From NCBI RefSeq assembly GCF_040954645.1, contig NC_092803.1:67676427-67740426 (forward strand): 64,000 nucleotides of DNA, given 5' to 3'. How positions within the stretch are numbered: position 1 is the first letter of the stretch; every line of letters starts with the position of its first letter. Below the pieces are notes generated by a model. The model was not told the DNA's origin, searched no databases, and saw only the letters and a program-made list of their open reading frames with translations. A program made the translations under genes and the position numbers. Shown piece after piece: positions 22,236 through 35,175 of this stretch. The stretch is from Diabrotica undecimpunctata (lineage: Eukaryota > Arthropoda > Insecta > Coleoptera > Chrysomelidae).

Positions 22236-24700
22236 CTTCCACCTCGACTCCTACGCCGGTCTTAAGTCATTAACAGAAAATCGTCCCAAACATACAGAAA
22301 AACTTCAAGAAGAGGAAGCCTAAAACAAGGCTTTACCACCTCTATCCTTCTTCTTCTTCAGCTTTTTTTTTATTTCCAGGGGTCGCTGTTCCTTACTCGT
22401 CGTCGCCACTCATTTCTGTCTACCGGTTCTTCTTCACCTAAATATTTCTCTCTCAAGTCCTCTATCACACAGTCCTTTCATATTCTCCTCGGTTTTTCTC
22501 TACCTCTCCTTCCATCAACTTTTAACAGCTCTATCTTTCATCCCACATAGTTTTCATATCTACGTCTGACATGACCACGGCCTTTTTTCTTGAGTATTTT
22601 TTAAAACTGTAGTCACCTCGGCACTTTCCCCAGTTAAGTGGTTCCTGATCCTGCCCTTTTTAGTCTTACTCAACATCATCCGTAATATTTTTATTTCAGC
22701 TACCTCTATCTTATTTTCCTATATCTTTTAAACCTACACCAACGTAGGTCTCACCACACTCTTGTATATCTTTCCTTTCAGCTCTTCACCGATTTTTATA
22801 TCACAAAGTACCTCGCTCATTCGCTTCCAGTTAAACCAACCAGCTCTTAGTTATCCCTCTTCAATAGACCTTCTCCAACACCCCAACTTCCCCTCCAACA
22901 TTTCTTTGCTCTCCTCTACTAACACGATATCATCAGTAAATTGCATGCATCAAGGAGTTCTCTTCCCTACTTTTTCTGTCAGTACATCCATAACAAGATT
23001 AAACAGGTAGGTAAAGAGCCTTAATGCAAACCAACCGTGACTGGTAAAATTTCGGTCGTCAATTCTCACAAGTCTTTACTTTGGTATATGCTTCCTCATA
23101 TATTTTTTTCACGAGCCTTACGTACTTCTCGGGAACCCATTTCTCTCCCATACATCTCCATAGCTCTTGTCTAAGAACTTTATCGTACGCCTTCCCAAGA
23201 TCTATAAATACCAAATATAGCTCTCTTTTCTTCACGCCGTATTTCTCTATCAACTGTCTTAAAGCAAACAAGGCATCCGTTGTCGTCCTTCCTGACACAA
23301 ACCCAAACTGTCCTTCTCCTATGGATGTCTCTCCCCTTAACCTTCACTTTACAGCGTTCTTCCAGATTTTCATTATAGGCGACATTAACTTTATCCCTCT
23401 ACAGTTCTTAAAGTCCTAAATGTTTCCTTTATCTTTATACCATGATAACATCACACCCTCTCTCCATGCATTGGGCATCCTTTCTTCTTCATATATCCTA
23501 CTCATCATTTGCTACAAAATATCAACCCCTTCCTCTCCAAGAGCCTTTCAAACCTCCACAAGTATTTCATCAGGTCGCACTGCCTTACCATTTTTCATCC
23601 TATTTAACCCCTCAACAACTTCATGTCTCGCTATCCCTGGTATTATATTCACATTTTGGAACCCGCATGCTCCCTCTCTTCTCTGTTGTTCTTTATTTAG
23701 CAATTTTCTAAAGTACTCATACCCGATTTGCTTTATTTCAACATCGGTTCTTAACACTCTTCCATCTGCACTCTTAATCTACCTCACGAGGGTCAAGTCC
23801 TTTGATGACTTATCCCTTGTTTTAGCAATTCCCTCGGGTGTCTCAAACTCTTCTGTATTTCCTTAGTAGTAGCTATAGCGCGCTTTGCTACCTGTATATA
23901 TCCTCATCTTTCTTTCTTTTAGATCTGTCATACCCCTTTCTAGCTTCTTTCTTCTCTCTAACCTTCTGTTGCACTGTTCACCACCAAGTTTATTTGTCTC
24001 CAGGAGGCCCTTTACCAGATGTTTAATCTAGTACTTCTTCTTCCTCTCCCACCACAATTGTACCGTTGGCTTCTTACCAATCATTTACTTTTTCCTTAAA
24101 CTCTTCCAGCACTCTACTCTTAAAGACTCAACTCTTATTTTTTAACTTCCACCACTTTACTTTCTGGTATCCTACTTGCTTTCCTGTCCGATTTACCTTT
24201 ATCTCCGCATTCACTATCAACAGTCGATGTTGACTAGCTACACACTCACCCTTATGTCTTTACAGTTGGTAACGTCTTTTATCTGACTTCTGTGCTCTAC
24301 ACAGCACAAAATCTATCTCACTTTCCTACCACCGCCACTATAGGTAACATATTGGTCTTCAGTCTTCATAAGGAACGTGATTAAGAACGTTAATGACTGC
24401 CAAATCCCATGCCACTGCGAAGTCAATCACACTATTTCGTTTATCATATTTCTTATTCCCATCCCCAAACCATGAACCATTTCTATTCCCGAGACTTCTG
24501 TACCTGTATGTCCATTCTAATCACCTCCATTACCCATATCCTTAACACAGAAAAATTCAATACCGAACCAGAACCAACCGGTAAAAAATCCAGCATGCAA
24601 ATCAGAAATATAAACAGCGCACCTTCCAGGAGCCCCTCAGTTAGTGGCCATTCGCTGGCAGGTAAGGAATTCCAGTGGAGATTTTTCCAGAAATTTTTTT
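22236..24700 (-). mobile_element. RTE-type LINE relic (endonuclease to C terminus), copy B
   Basis: Better preserved than copy A. Minus strand: endonuclease core near 24.37-24.44 kb (VIDFAVAWDLAVINVL), a QHRLLIVNAEIKV block near 24.22 kb, the RT entry at 23548-23757 (YEYFRKLLNKEQQ, EVVEGLNRMKNGKAVRPDE), and 23059-23298 with SGRTTTDALFALRQLIEKYG and FIDLGKAYDKVLRQELW, containing the motif A Asp. C terminus, GAA-rich tail and 3' UTR at about 22.24-22.45 kb. The YADD region is not intact. Several frameshifts. Confidence 0.8.
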
Positions 24701-24859
24701 CAGGTGAGTTTTTAAAAACTTTTAATATTATTATAGTTTATAGATCATGTGTATTAAACTAAATATTGAAAAGGAAGTTAGTTGGATTATTGTAATGTAA
24801 TATAAATAATATATTATAAATAAACTGTTCATTTTCTTCTTCTTCTCAGATTGTTTTGC

Positions 24860-25390
24860 GTTTTGTACGAAAATCCTAAGTATTTAAAACGTGGTACGTG
24901 CGTTTCTATTGGTATAAGCATATTGGAACCCTAGTAAATTTGGCGTCAACTTCTTCTCAAAGTATTTTTGTTAATTTTGGTTTAACATGGATTTTTTTCT
25001 TCTTAATTTTCTAAGGCCTATTAATTTTGTTAAAAGCAAACTTCTGGAGTTTTAAAACTTGGCACATAAGTTTTCCATGGTGTAAGAATGATCTTTTGAT
25101 TTTGGGATCGACTTGTCTTCTTTTCCGTTTCCTTCATTCTCTCACGTATTTTTAAATCTTTCCTAAAACGTACCATATCGGTTCTATTTGGAATACGAAA
25201 AAACCCTATTGATTTTGGTATCGTCATGTCTTCTTCTTCTTCGTTCTCACTCGTACGTTTACACATTTTTTTTTCAAACAATATCCTCTAATCTTAAAAC
25301 TTTATAGATAGGTTCCATTTATTTTAGGATAAGGATTCTTATTGATTGTGGAGTCAACACTTGTACAGCACTTGCAAAACCTTTACAGCA
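24860..25390 (+). repeat. Degenerate 110-170-bp tandem repeats, copy B
   Basis: Same four units as at 10880-11400. The minus-strand open frame (25030-25281) is slightly longer here and reads across two units (IPKSIGFFRIPNRTDMVR and, after a basic linker, SQNQKIILTPWKTYVPSF). Confidence 0.6.
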
Positions 25391-25639
25391 ACGGAAAAAA
25401 TTATTTCACAGTTTAGTTAAAAAGGACTAATGAACATGAACAATGAAGACCTAGCTGAAAAACAACTGCAAAAAACCTGCATAATCTTAGTAAATACGTA
25501 TTTGCGGTTGCCTAGAATCTTATTAATAAATTATATAAATCCTTTTTGAACAAGGTTTGCCATTTTTTTAGTCTTTTTTATTTTTTAAAAATATGTACTT
25601 AATCATTCGACCTTTTTATTAACTTGTCTCAGCTATTAT

Positions 25640-26680
25640 TAGTTGGCTACACCGTACTGATGACGACCAATGAGTCAGAAATATGTATTTACAAAAGATT
25701 TCTATTATTGTCCATTTTTCTGTTGCATATCTTTCTATTGCATATCCTTCTTTTTACGGATTATTTCCTGTTAATATATTTCCTGTAATAAGGTTTAACT
25801 TATCTTCGTTTGCCAAATTAAAATACAGATGTCTCTTTAAATACATGTTCGCGTACGGCTTTAGTAAATAGTACTTATTCTGGAATAAAAAGCAGTCAGC
25901 AGGGCTCGGTCCAAAGCAACATTCAGCACATAACAAAAACGATAAAGAGGTCATTTTAAATATATCGAATGTAATGCTTGTAATATTAGAATGTGTTTCC
26001 TTGTTAGTTATTTCTCAGATCTATTTTAACTTATATCTTTGATATATATTTTCTAGTGTCATTCGTTGTGTTTTAATTACGTTGTCACGTTGAATATAAT
26101 AATATACGGAAGTTAAAAGGTTTTGTATTCTATCATGTTTAATTATTGGAAATTATTATGTTAAAGTACTTGTTGGTTTTGATGAAGTGGTTTGTATAAC
26201 CTTATTTTAGGCATTATAAAACAAGTTTTAATTTGTCTTTCTTCCTAGATTAAAACTCTGCCCCTATAGATACTCACAGACAGCTGGTAAATGGTATTCT
26301 AGCAAAAAGTTTCAGTAATAAGATCAAGAAATTTTGAGAATTATTTCCTCTATATAACTGAGTCTTCTATATAACTGAATTTCTTTTTTTGTTTGTTAAT
26401 TTTTCAGCTCTACTTTTACCTTAAATGTTTGATGTAAATATTTGGTATTATTTGTTGCATCATCACGTTGTCACGTTGGACATAATATATGGAAAAGTTT
26501 TGTGTTTTATTATGTTTGATAATTGGAAATTTATACCTTATTTAAGACACTTTCTTTTTATTTCGTCATTAATAATATTAAGTAAAACAAGTTTCAATTT
26601 GTCCTTCTTCCTAGATTAACAATCTGACCCTATATATGCTCACAGACAGCTGGTAAATGGTATTCTAGAAAAAACCTTTA
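25640..26680 (+). repeat. Diverged tandem monomers, copy B
   Basis: Counterpart of 11690-12650. Landmarks ctcacagacagctggtaaatgg recur at about 26273 and 26639. The first, most diverged monomer has the minus-strand frame AECCFGPSPADCFL (25754-25954). Confidence 0.6.
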
Positions 26681-29063
26681 GTGGTAAGCCAGTCGCCGGC
26701 GCTCGGTCCACAGCGACATTCGACGCCTAAATGTTTCAGTAGAAACCTAAGACTGGTGAAAACACTGAATCTTTCTTTTGGAATATCAGTTATCTCGGCT
26801 CTTTGTGTAGTGTCTGTTTCATTTTCGAGAAAAATACAATCTACTATCTTCTATCTCAAGATAAAGTTGAAAATAATACATGAACGTTAAAAAGTTTTGT
26901 TGTTTTTTCTTCTTCTCTTCTGCTTCTTCTTTTTATATAGACATGACGCTGTTTTTTTTTTTCAATGTGCCTCTAGTAAGTTGTCATTTCATCGTTTTCG
27001 TGGTCTTCCTACTGATCGTCTTCCTGTTGGGAAACCGTCTCTTGCCGTCTTTACTTCTCTATTGGTTATCATTCGGTTTATACGATCGTTTCATTCTAGT
27101 CTTCTATTTCTTACCCAGTTTGTGATGATCTCCACGTTGCATCTACGTCGTATATCTGTACTTCTAGTTGTGTCCCATAGTGTCTTACCATCAATTTTTC
27201 TAAGTGTTTTCATCTTTGCTGTTTATAACATCCTTTTTGTCCTCTTTGTGTCAGGTCTTGTTTCTGCCGCGTATGTCATTATTGGTCTGATGACTGTTTT
27301 GTAATTTCCACATTTCGTGTCTTTCTCGATATTTTTGTTTCTCCATATTGTTTCATTTAGGCAGTCTGTGGCTCTGCTTGCTCTATTTATTTGATCTTCC
27401 ACTTCGAATTCGAGCTTTCCGTAACTAGATAATGTGATGCCTAGATTTTTAGACTCCATCATTTGTTCTATTATTTGACCTACCCGCTCCAATTTACATT
27501 TTAGTAAATTTGCTGTTGTAACCATGCATTTTGCCTTTTTTGGGGAAATTGACATGTTAAATTTTCTGGCGGTTATATTAAATTGGTGCAGCATACTTTG
27601 TAAATCAACTTCACTTTGAGAGAGTAGCATTGTGTCGTCTGCATAGAAAATTATTTTAAGTGTTTTTCTCTTATTTGTTATCCTTTTCTAGTTCTTAGTT
27701 TTGTTATTATTTCATCCGTAATCAGATTGAACAATAGAAGTCTCAGGGAATCTCCTTGTCTTACCCCACTGCCAGCTTCACTAGGGTCGGTTAGTTCTTC
27801 TTCTACTTTTACTTTTATTGTGTTGGTTTGGTTGATATTTTTGATCGTTTTGATTATTCCTAGAGGTATATCTCTTGCATACAATAAGTGGATAACGTCT
27901 TTTAATTTGACATGGTCAAATGCCTTTGTAAGGTCCACGAAATATAGATATGCTGGTTTGTTGTATTCTAATGATTTCTCTTGCACTTGCCTTATTATAA
28001 ATATAGCGTCGTTGCATGATCTTCCCGACCTCATACCTTGTTATTCTTCTGTTAGTGGTATAATTTCATTCAATTTATTTGTTATTACTGTGGTTGTTAA
28101 TTTTAGTGTTGTGTTTAATAATTTAATTCCTCTGTAATTTTCGGGGTCCGATCTGTCTCCCTTTTTGAATAACGGTATTAGGATGCTTGATTTCCATTCT
28201 TGAGAAATTCTGTTTTGTTCTATTATTTTTTGGATTAGTTTTAATAGTTTGGTCAGATCTGGTCCTCCGTACTTTAGGAGTTCGTTCAGTATTCTGTCCT
28301 CTTCTGGTGATTTTCAATTTTTGAAAATAATACCTGAAAGTTAAAAAGTTTTGTTGTTTTTTCTACCCCATTGCCAGCTTCACTAGGGTCGGTTAGTTCT
28401 TCTTTTACTTTTACTTTTATTGTCTTGTTTTGGTAGATATTTTCGATCGTTTTGATTATTCCTAGAGGTATATCTCTTGCATACAGTATGTGGATAACGT
28501 CTTTTAATTTGACATGGTCAAATGCCTTTGTAAGGTCCACGAAATATAGATATGCCGATTTGTTGTATTGTAATGATTTCTCTTGCACATGCCTTATTAT
28601 AAATATAGCGTCGTTGCATGATTTTTTGAATAACGGTATTAGGATGCAAGATATCCATTCTTGAGAAATTCTATTTTGTTCTATTATGTTTTTGATTAGT
28701 TTTAATAGTGGTTTGGTCAGATCTGGTCCTCCGTACTTTAGGAGTTCGTTTGGTATTCTGTCCTCTTCTGGTGATTTCCTATTTTTGTGTTTTGTTATGA
28801 TTGAATATTAGAAATTATTATGATGAAGTATTTTGTGGTTTAATTGAAGTGCTGTTCGAACTAGTGCATAACAATATTGTTACTTGTTTGTAAAACATAC
28901 TTCGCTGATTTTGTATAACTTTATTTTAGTCATTTTCTTATTATTTCGTCATCAATAATATTAAATAAAACAAGTTTCAATTTGTCCTGCTCCCTAGATT
29001 AAAAATCTGACCCTATATATGCTCACAGACAGCTGGTAAATGGTATTCTAGAAAAAACCTTCA
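26681..29063 (-). repeat. Array unit 1 (composite, 2383 bp)
   Basis: Full RT part (minus strand; YADD-region frame at 27223-27630, FVDLTKAFDHVKLKD at 27678-28034), then a junction near 28320 (tcaatttttgaaaataatac) that skips the monomer and joins directly to a doubly deleted RT segment (28330-28790). The RT frames are broken by a stop near 27640 and a shift near 27670; motif C here reads as FYADDTMLLS. Confidence 0.8.
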
Positions 29064-30133
29064 GTGGTAAGCCAGTCGCCGGCGCTTGGTCCACAGCGAC
29101 ATTCGACGCCTAAATGTTTCAGTAGAAACCTAAGACTGGTGAAAACACTGAATCTTTCTTTTGGAATATCAGTTATCTCGGCTCTTTGTGTGGTGTATTT
29201 TTCATTTTCGAGAAAAATACAATCTTCTATATTCTATCTCAAGATAAATTTGAAAATAATACATGGAAGTTAAAAAGTTTTGTTGTTTTTTCTACCCCAT
29301 TGCCAGCTTCACTAGGGTCGGTTAGTTCTTCTTCTACTTTTACTTTTATTGTCTTGTTTTGGTAGATATTTTCGATCGTTTTGATTATTCCTAGAGGTAT
29401 ATCTCTTGCATACAGTATGTGGATAACGTCTTTTAATTTGACATGGTCAAATGCCTTTGTAAGGTCCACGAAATATAGATATGCCGATTTGTTGTATTCT
29501 AATGATTTCTCTTGCACATGCCTTATTATAAATATAGCGTCGTTGCATGATCTTCCCGACCTAATACCTTGTTATTCTTCTGTTAGTGGTATAATTTCAT
29601 TCAATTTATTTGTTATTACTTTGGTTGTTAATTTTAGTGTTGTGTTTAACAAATTAATTCCTCTGTAATTTTCGGGGTCCGATCTGTCTCCCTTTTTGAA
29701 TAACGGTATTAGGATGCTTGATTTCCATTCTTGAGAAATTCTGTTTTGTTCTATTATTTTTTGGATTAGTTTTAATAGTTGTTTGGTCAGATCTGGTCCT
29801 CCGTACTTTAGGAGTTCGTTCGGTATTCTGTCCTCTTCTGGTGATTTTCAATTTTTGTGTTTTGTTATGTTTGAATATTAGAAATTATAATGATGAAGTA
29901 TTTTGTGGTTTATTTGAAGTGCTGTTCGAACTAGTGCATAACAATAGTGTTGCTTGTTTGTAAATCATACTTCTCTGATTTTATATAACCTTATTTTAGG
30001 TATTTTCTTATTATTTCGTCATTAATAATATGAAATAAAATAAGTTTTGATTTGTCCTGCTCCCTAGACTAAAAATCTGACCCTATATATGGTCACAGAC
30101 AGCTGGTAAATGGTATTCTAGAAAAAACCTTTA
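29064..30133 (-). repeat. Array unit 2 (1070-bp class)
   Basis: Carries the ~830-bp deletion but keeps the 141-bp segment with cttcccgacctaataccttg (about 29550). Near-identical, including private variants (ggcgcttggtcc, ggtcacagacagctgg), to unit 10 at 40722-41791. Confidence 0.85.
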
Positions 30134-33100
30134 GTGGTAAGCCAGTCGCCGGCGCTCGGTCTACAGCGACATCCGACGCCTAAATGTTTCAGTAGAAACC
30201 TAAGACTGGTGAAAACACTGAATCTTTCTTTTGGAATATCAGTTATCTCGGCTCTTTGTGTAGTGTCTGTTTCATTTTCGAGAAAAAGACAATCTACTAT
30301 CTTCTATCTCAAGATAAAGTTGAAAATAATACATGAACGTTAAAAAGTTTTGTTGTTTTTTCTTCTTCTTTTCTGCTTCTTCTTTTAATATAGACATGAC
30401 GCTGTTTTTTTTTTCAATATGCCTCTAGTAAGTTGTCATTATATCGTTTTCGTGGTCTTCCTGCTGATCGTCTTCCTGTTGGGGAACCGTCTCTTGCCGT
30501 CTTTACTTCTCTATTTGTTATCATTCGGTTTATACGATGGTTTCATTCTAGTCTTCTATTTCTTACCCAGTTTGTGATGTTCTCCAACTTGCATCTACTT
30601 CGTATATCTGTACTTCTAGCTGTGTCCCATAGTGTCTTACCATCAATTTTTCTAAGTGTTTTCATCTCTGCTGTTTATAACATCCTTTTTGTTCTTGTTG
30701 TGTCAGGTCTTGTTTCTGCCGCGTATGTCATTATTGGTCCGATGACTGTTTTCTAAATTCCGCCTTTCTTGTCTTTCTCGATATTTTTGTTTCTCCATAT
30801 TGTTTCATTTAGGCAGCCTGCGGCTCTGCTTGCTCTATTTATTTGATCTTCCACTTTGAATTCGAGCTTTCCGTAACTAGATAATGTGATGCCTAGATTT
30901 TTAAACTCCATCATTTGTTCTATTATTTGAACTACCCTCTCCAATTTACATTTTAGTAAATTTGCTGTTGTAACCATGCATTTTGTTTTTTTTTTGGGAA
31001 ATTGACATGTTAAATATTCTGGTGTTATATTAAATTGGTGCAGCATACGTTGTAAATCAACTTCACTTTGAGAGAGTAGCATTACGTCGTCTGCATAGCA
31101 GATTATTTTAAGTTGTTTTTCTCCCGTTTGTTATCCTTTTCCAGTTCTTACTTTTTTTATTATTTCATCCGTCATCAGATTGAACAATAGAAGAGTCAGG
31201 GAATATCCCTGTCTAACCCCATTGCCAGCTTCACTAGGGTCGGTTAGTTGTTCTTCTACTTTTACTTTTATTGTTTTGTTTTGGTAGATATTTTCGATCG
31301 TTTTGATTAGTCCTAGAAGTATATCTCTTGCATACAGTAAGTGGATAACGTCTTTTAATTTGACATGGTCAAATGCCTTTATTAGGTCCACGAAATATAG
31401 ATATGCCGGTTTGTTGTATTCTAATGATTTCTCTTGAACTTGCCTTATTATAAATATAGCGTCGTTGCATGATCTTTCCGAATTAATACCTTGTTATTCT
31501 TCTGTTAGTGGTATAATTTCATTCAATTTATTTGTTATTACTTTGGTTGTTAATTTTAGTGTTGTGTTTAATAATTTAATTCCTCTGTAATTTTCGGGGT
31601 TCGATCTATCTCCCTTTTTGAATAAGGGTATTAGGTTGCTTGATTTCCATTCTTGAGAAATTCTGTTTTGTTCTATTATTTTTTGGATTAGTTTTAATAG
31701 TTGTTTGGTCAGATCTGGTCCTCCGTACTTTAGGAGTTCGTTCGGTATTCTGTCCTCTTCTGGTGATTTTCTATTTTTGTGTTTTGTTATGTTTGAATAT
31801 TAGAAATTATTATGATGAAGTCTTCCTACTGATCGTCTTCCTGTTGGGGAACCGTCTCTTGTCGTCCTTACTTCTCTATTTGTTATCATTCGGTTTATAC
31901 GATCGTTTCATTCTAGTCTTCTATTTCTTACCCAGTTTGTGATGTTCTCCTTTTTGTCCTCTTTGTGTTAGGTCTTGTTTCTGCCGCGTATGTCATTATT
32001 GGTCTGATGACTGTTTTGTAAATTCCGCCTTTAGTGTCTTTCTCGATATTTTTGTTTCTCCATATTGTTTCATTTAGGCAGCCTGCGGCTCTGTTTGCTC
32101 TATTTATTTGATCTTTCACTTCGAATTCGAGCTTTTCGTAACTAGATAATGTGATGCCTAGATTTTAAACTCTATCATTTGTTCTATTATTTGACCTACC
32201 CCCTCCAATTTACATTTTAGTAAATTTGCTGTTGTAACCATGCATTTTGCCTCTTTTTGGGAAACTGACATGTTAAATTTTCTGGCGGTTATATTTAATT
32301 GGTGCAGCATACGTTGTAAATCAACTTCACTTTGAGAGAGTAGCATTGCGTCGTCTGCATAGCAAATTATTTTTAGTTGTTTTTCTCCCATTTGTTATCC
32401 TTTTCTAGTTCATACTTTTTTTATTATTTCATCCGTAATCAGATTGAACAATAGAAGACTTAGGGAATCTCCTTGTCTTACCCCACTGCCAGCTTCACTA
32501 GTGTCGATTAGTTCTTCTTCTACTTTTACCTTTATTGTGTTGGTTTGGTTGATATTTTCGATCGCTTTGAATAATCCTAGAGGTATATCTCTTGCATACA
32601 GTAAGTGGATAACGTCTTTTAATTTGACATGGCCAAATACCTTTGTAAGGTCCACGAAATATAGATATGCCGGTTTGTTGTATTCTAATGATTTCTCTTG
32701 CACATGCCTTATTATAAATATAGCGTCGTTGCATGATCTTCCCGACCTAATACCTTGTTATTCTTCTGTTAGTGGTATAATTTCATTCAATTTATTTGTT
32801 ATTACTTTGGTTGTTAATTTTAGTGTTGTGTTTAACAAATTAATTCCTCTGTAATTTTCGGGGTTCGATCTGTCTCCCTTTTTAAATAACGGTATTAGGA
32901 TGCTTGATTTCCATTCTTGAGAAATTCTGTTTTGTTCTATTATTTTTTGGATTAGTTTTAATAGTTGTTTGGTCAGATCTGGTCCTCCGTACTTTAGGAG
33001 TTCGTTCGGTATTCTGTCCTCTTCTGGTGATTTTCTATTTTTGTGTTTTGTTATGTTTGAATATTAGAAATTATAATGATGAAGTATTTTGTGGTTTATT

Positions 33101-33319
33101 TGAAGTGGTGTTCGAACTAGTGCATACCAATAGTGTTGCTTGTTTGTAAATCATACTTCTCTAATTTTATATAACCTTATTTTAGGTATTTTCTTATTAT
33201 TTCGTCATTAATAATATGAAATAAAATAAGTTTTGATTTGTCCTGCTTCCTAGACTAAAAATCTGACCCTATATATGCTCACAGACAGCTGGTAAATGGT
33301 ATTCTAGAAAAAACCTTTA
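30134..33319 (-). repeat. Array unit 3 (composite, 3186 bp)
   Basis: Two long RT segments in one anchor interval. They are fused at about 31820 (gatgaagtcttcctactgatcg), where the monomer and the GAA tail have been lost. RT frames on the minus strand: 30753-31082, 31131-31391, 31928-32119, 32158-32391 and 32410-32703 (FVDLTKVFGHVKLKD, GVRQGDSLSLLLFN, CYADDAMLLSQ). Confidence 0.8.
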
Positions 33320-34248
33320 GTGGTAAGCCAGTCGCCGGCGCTCGGTCCACAGCGACATTCGACGCTTAAATGTTTCAGTAGAAACCTAAGACTGGTGAAA
33401 ACACTGAATCTTTCTTTTGGAATATCAGTTATCTCGGCTCTTTGTGTAGTTTTTTTTTCATTTTCGAGAAAAATACAATCTTCTATGTTCTATCTCAAGA
33501 TAAATTTGAAAATAATACCTGAAAGTTAAAAAGTTTTGTTGTTTTTTCTACCCCATTGCCAGCTTCACTAGGGTCGGTTAGTTCTTCTTTTACTTTTACT
33601 TTTATTGTCTTGTTTTGGTAGATATTTTCGATCGTTTTGATTATTCCTAGAGGTATATCTCTTGCATACAGTATGTGGATAACGTCTTTTAATTTGACAT
33701 GGTCAAATGTCTTTGTAAGGTCCACGAAATATAGATATGCCGATTTGTTGTATTGTAATGATTTCTCTTGCACATGCCTTATTATAAATATAGCGTCGTT
33801 GCATGATTTTTTGAATAACGGTATTAGGATGCAAGATATCCATTCTTGAGAAATTCTATTTTGTTCTATTATGTTTTTGATTAGTTTTAATAGTGGTTTG
33901 GTCAGATCTGGTCCTCCGTACTTTAGGAGTTCGTTTGGTATTCTGTCCTCGTCTGGTGATTTTCTATTTTTGTGTTTTGTTATGTTTAAATATTAGAAAT
34001 TATTATGATGAATTATTTTGTGGTTTAATTGAAGTGGTGTTCGAACTAGTGCATAACAATATTGTTACTTGTTTGTAAAACATACTTCGCTGATTTTGTA
34101 TAACCTCATTCTAGTCATTTTCTTATTATTTCATCATCAATAATATTAAATAAAACAAGTTTCAATTTGTCCTGCTCCCTGGATTAAAAATCTGACCCTA
34201 TATATGCTCACAGACAGCTGGTAAATGGTATTCTAGAAAAAACCTTCA
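33320..34248 (-). repeat. Array unit 4 (929-bp class)
   Basis: Both deletions present. Near-identical to unit 9 (39793-40721) up to about 33950, after which it follows a different variant (tatgtttaaatattag versus tatgattgaatattag). Confidence 0.85.
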
Positions 34249-35175
34249 GTGGTAAGCCAGTCGCCGGCGCTCGGTCCACAGCGACATTCGACGCCTAAAT
34301 GTTTCAGTAGAAACCTAAGACTTGTGAAAACACTGAATCTTTCTTTTGGAATATCAGTTATCTCGGCTCTTTGTGTGGTGTCTTTCATTTTCGAGAAAAA
34401 TACAATCTTCTATATTCTATCTCAAGATAAATTTGAAAATAATACATGGAAGTTAAAAAGTTTTGTTGTTTTTTCTACCCCATTGCCAGCTTCACTAGGG
34501 TCGGTTAGTTCTTCTTCTACTTTTACTTTTATTGTCTTGTTTTGGTAGATATTTTTGATCGTTTTGATTATTCCTAGAGGTATATCTCTTGCATACAGTA
34601 TGTGGATAACGTCTTTTAATTTGACATGGTCAAATGCCTTTGTAAGGTCCACGAAATATAGATATGCCGATTTGTTGTATTGTAATGATTTCTCTTGCAC
34701 ATGCCTTATTATAAATATAGCGTCGTTGCATGATTTTTTGAACAACGGTATTAGGATGCAAGATATCCATTCTTGAGAAATTCTATTTTGTTCTATTATG
34801 TTTTTGATTAGTTTTAATAGTGGTTTGGTCAGATCTGGTCCTCCGTACTTTAGGAGTTCGTTTGGTATTCTGTCCTCTTCTGGTGATTTTCTATTTTTGT
34901 GTTTTGTTATGTTTGAATATTAGAAATTATTATGATGAAGTATTTTGTGGTTTAATTGAAGTGCTGTTCGAACTAGTGCATAACGATATTGTTACTTGTT
35001 TGTAAAACATACTTCGCTGATTTTGTATAACTTTATTTTAGTCATTTTCTTATTATTTCGTCATCAATAATATTAAATAAAACAAGTTTCAATTTGTCCT
35101 GCTTCCTAGATTAAAAATCTGACCCTATATATTCTCACAGACAGCTGGTAAATGGTATTCTAGAAAAAACCTTTA
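34249..35175 (-). repeat. Array unit 5 (927-bp class)
   Basis: Both deletions present, plus a 2-bp loss relative to the 929-bp class near 34380 (gtctttcattttcg instead of gtctttttcattttcg). Confidence 0.85.

Noticed and set aside
25754..25954. Cys-rich peptide (AECCFGPSPADC) as a secreted toxin-like gene
   Set aside because: No signal peptide, too few cysteines in a pattern, no start context, and it lies in a decayed tandem monomer; kept only as a conserved-peptide observation.
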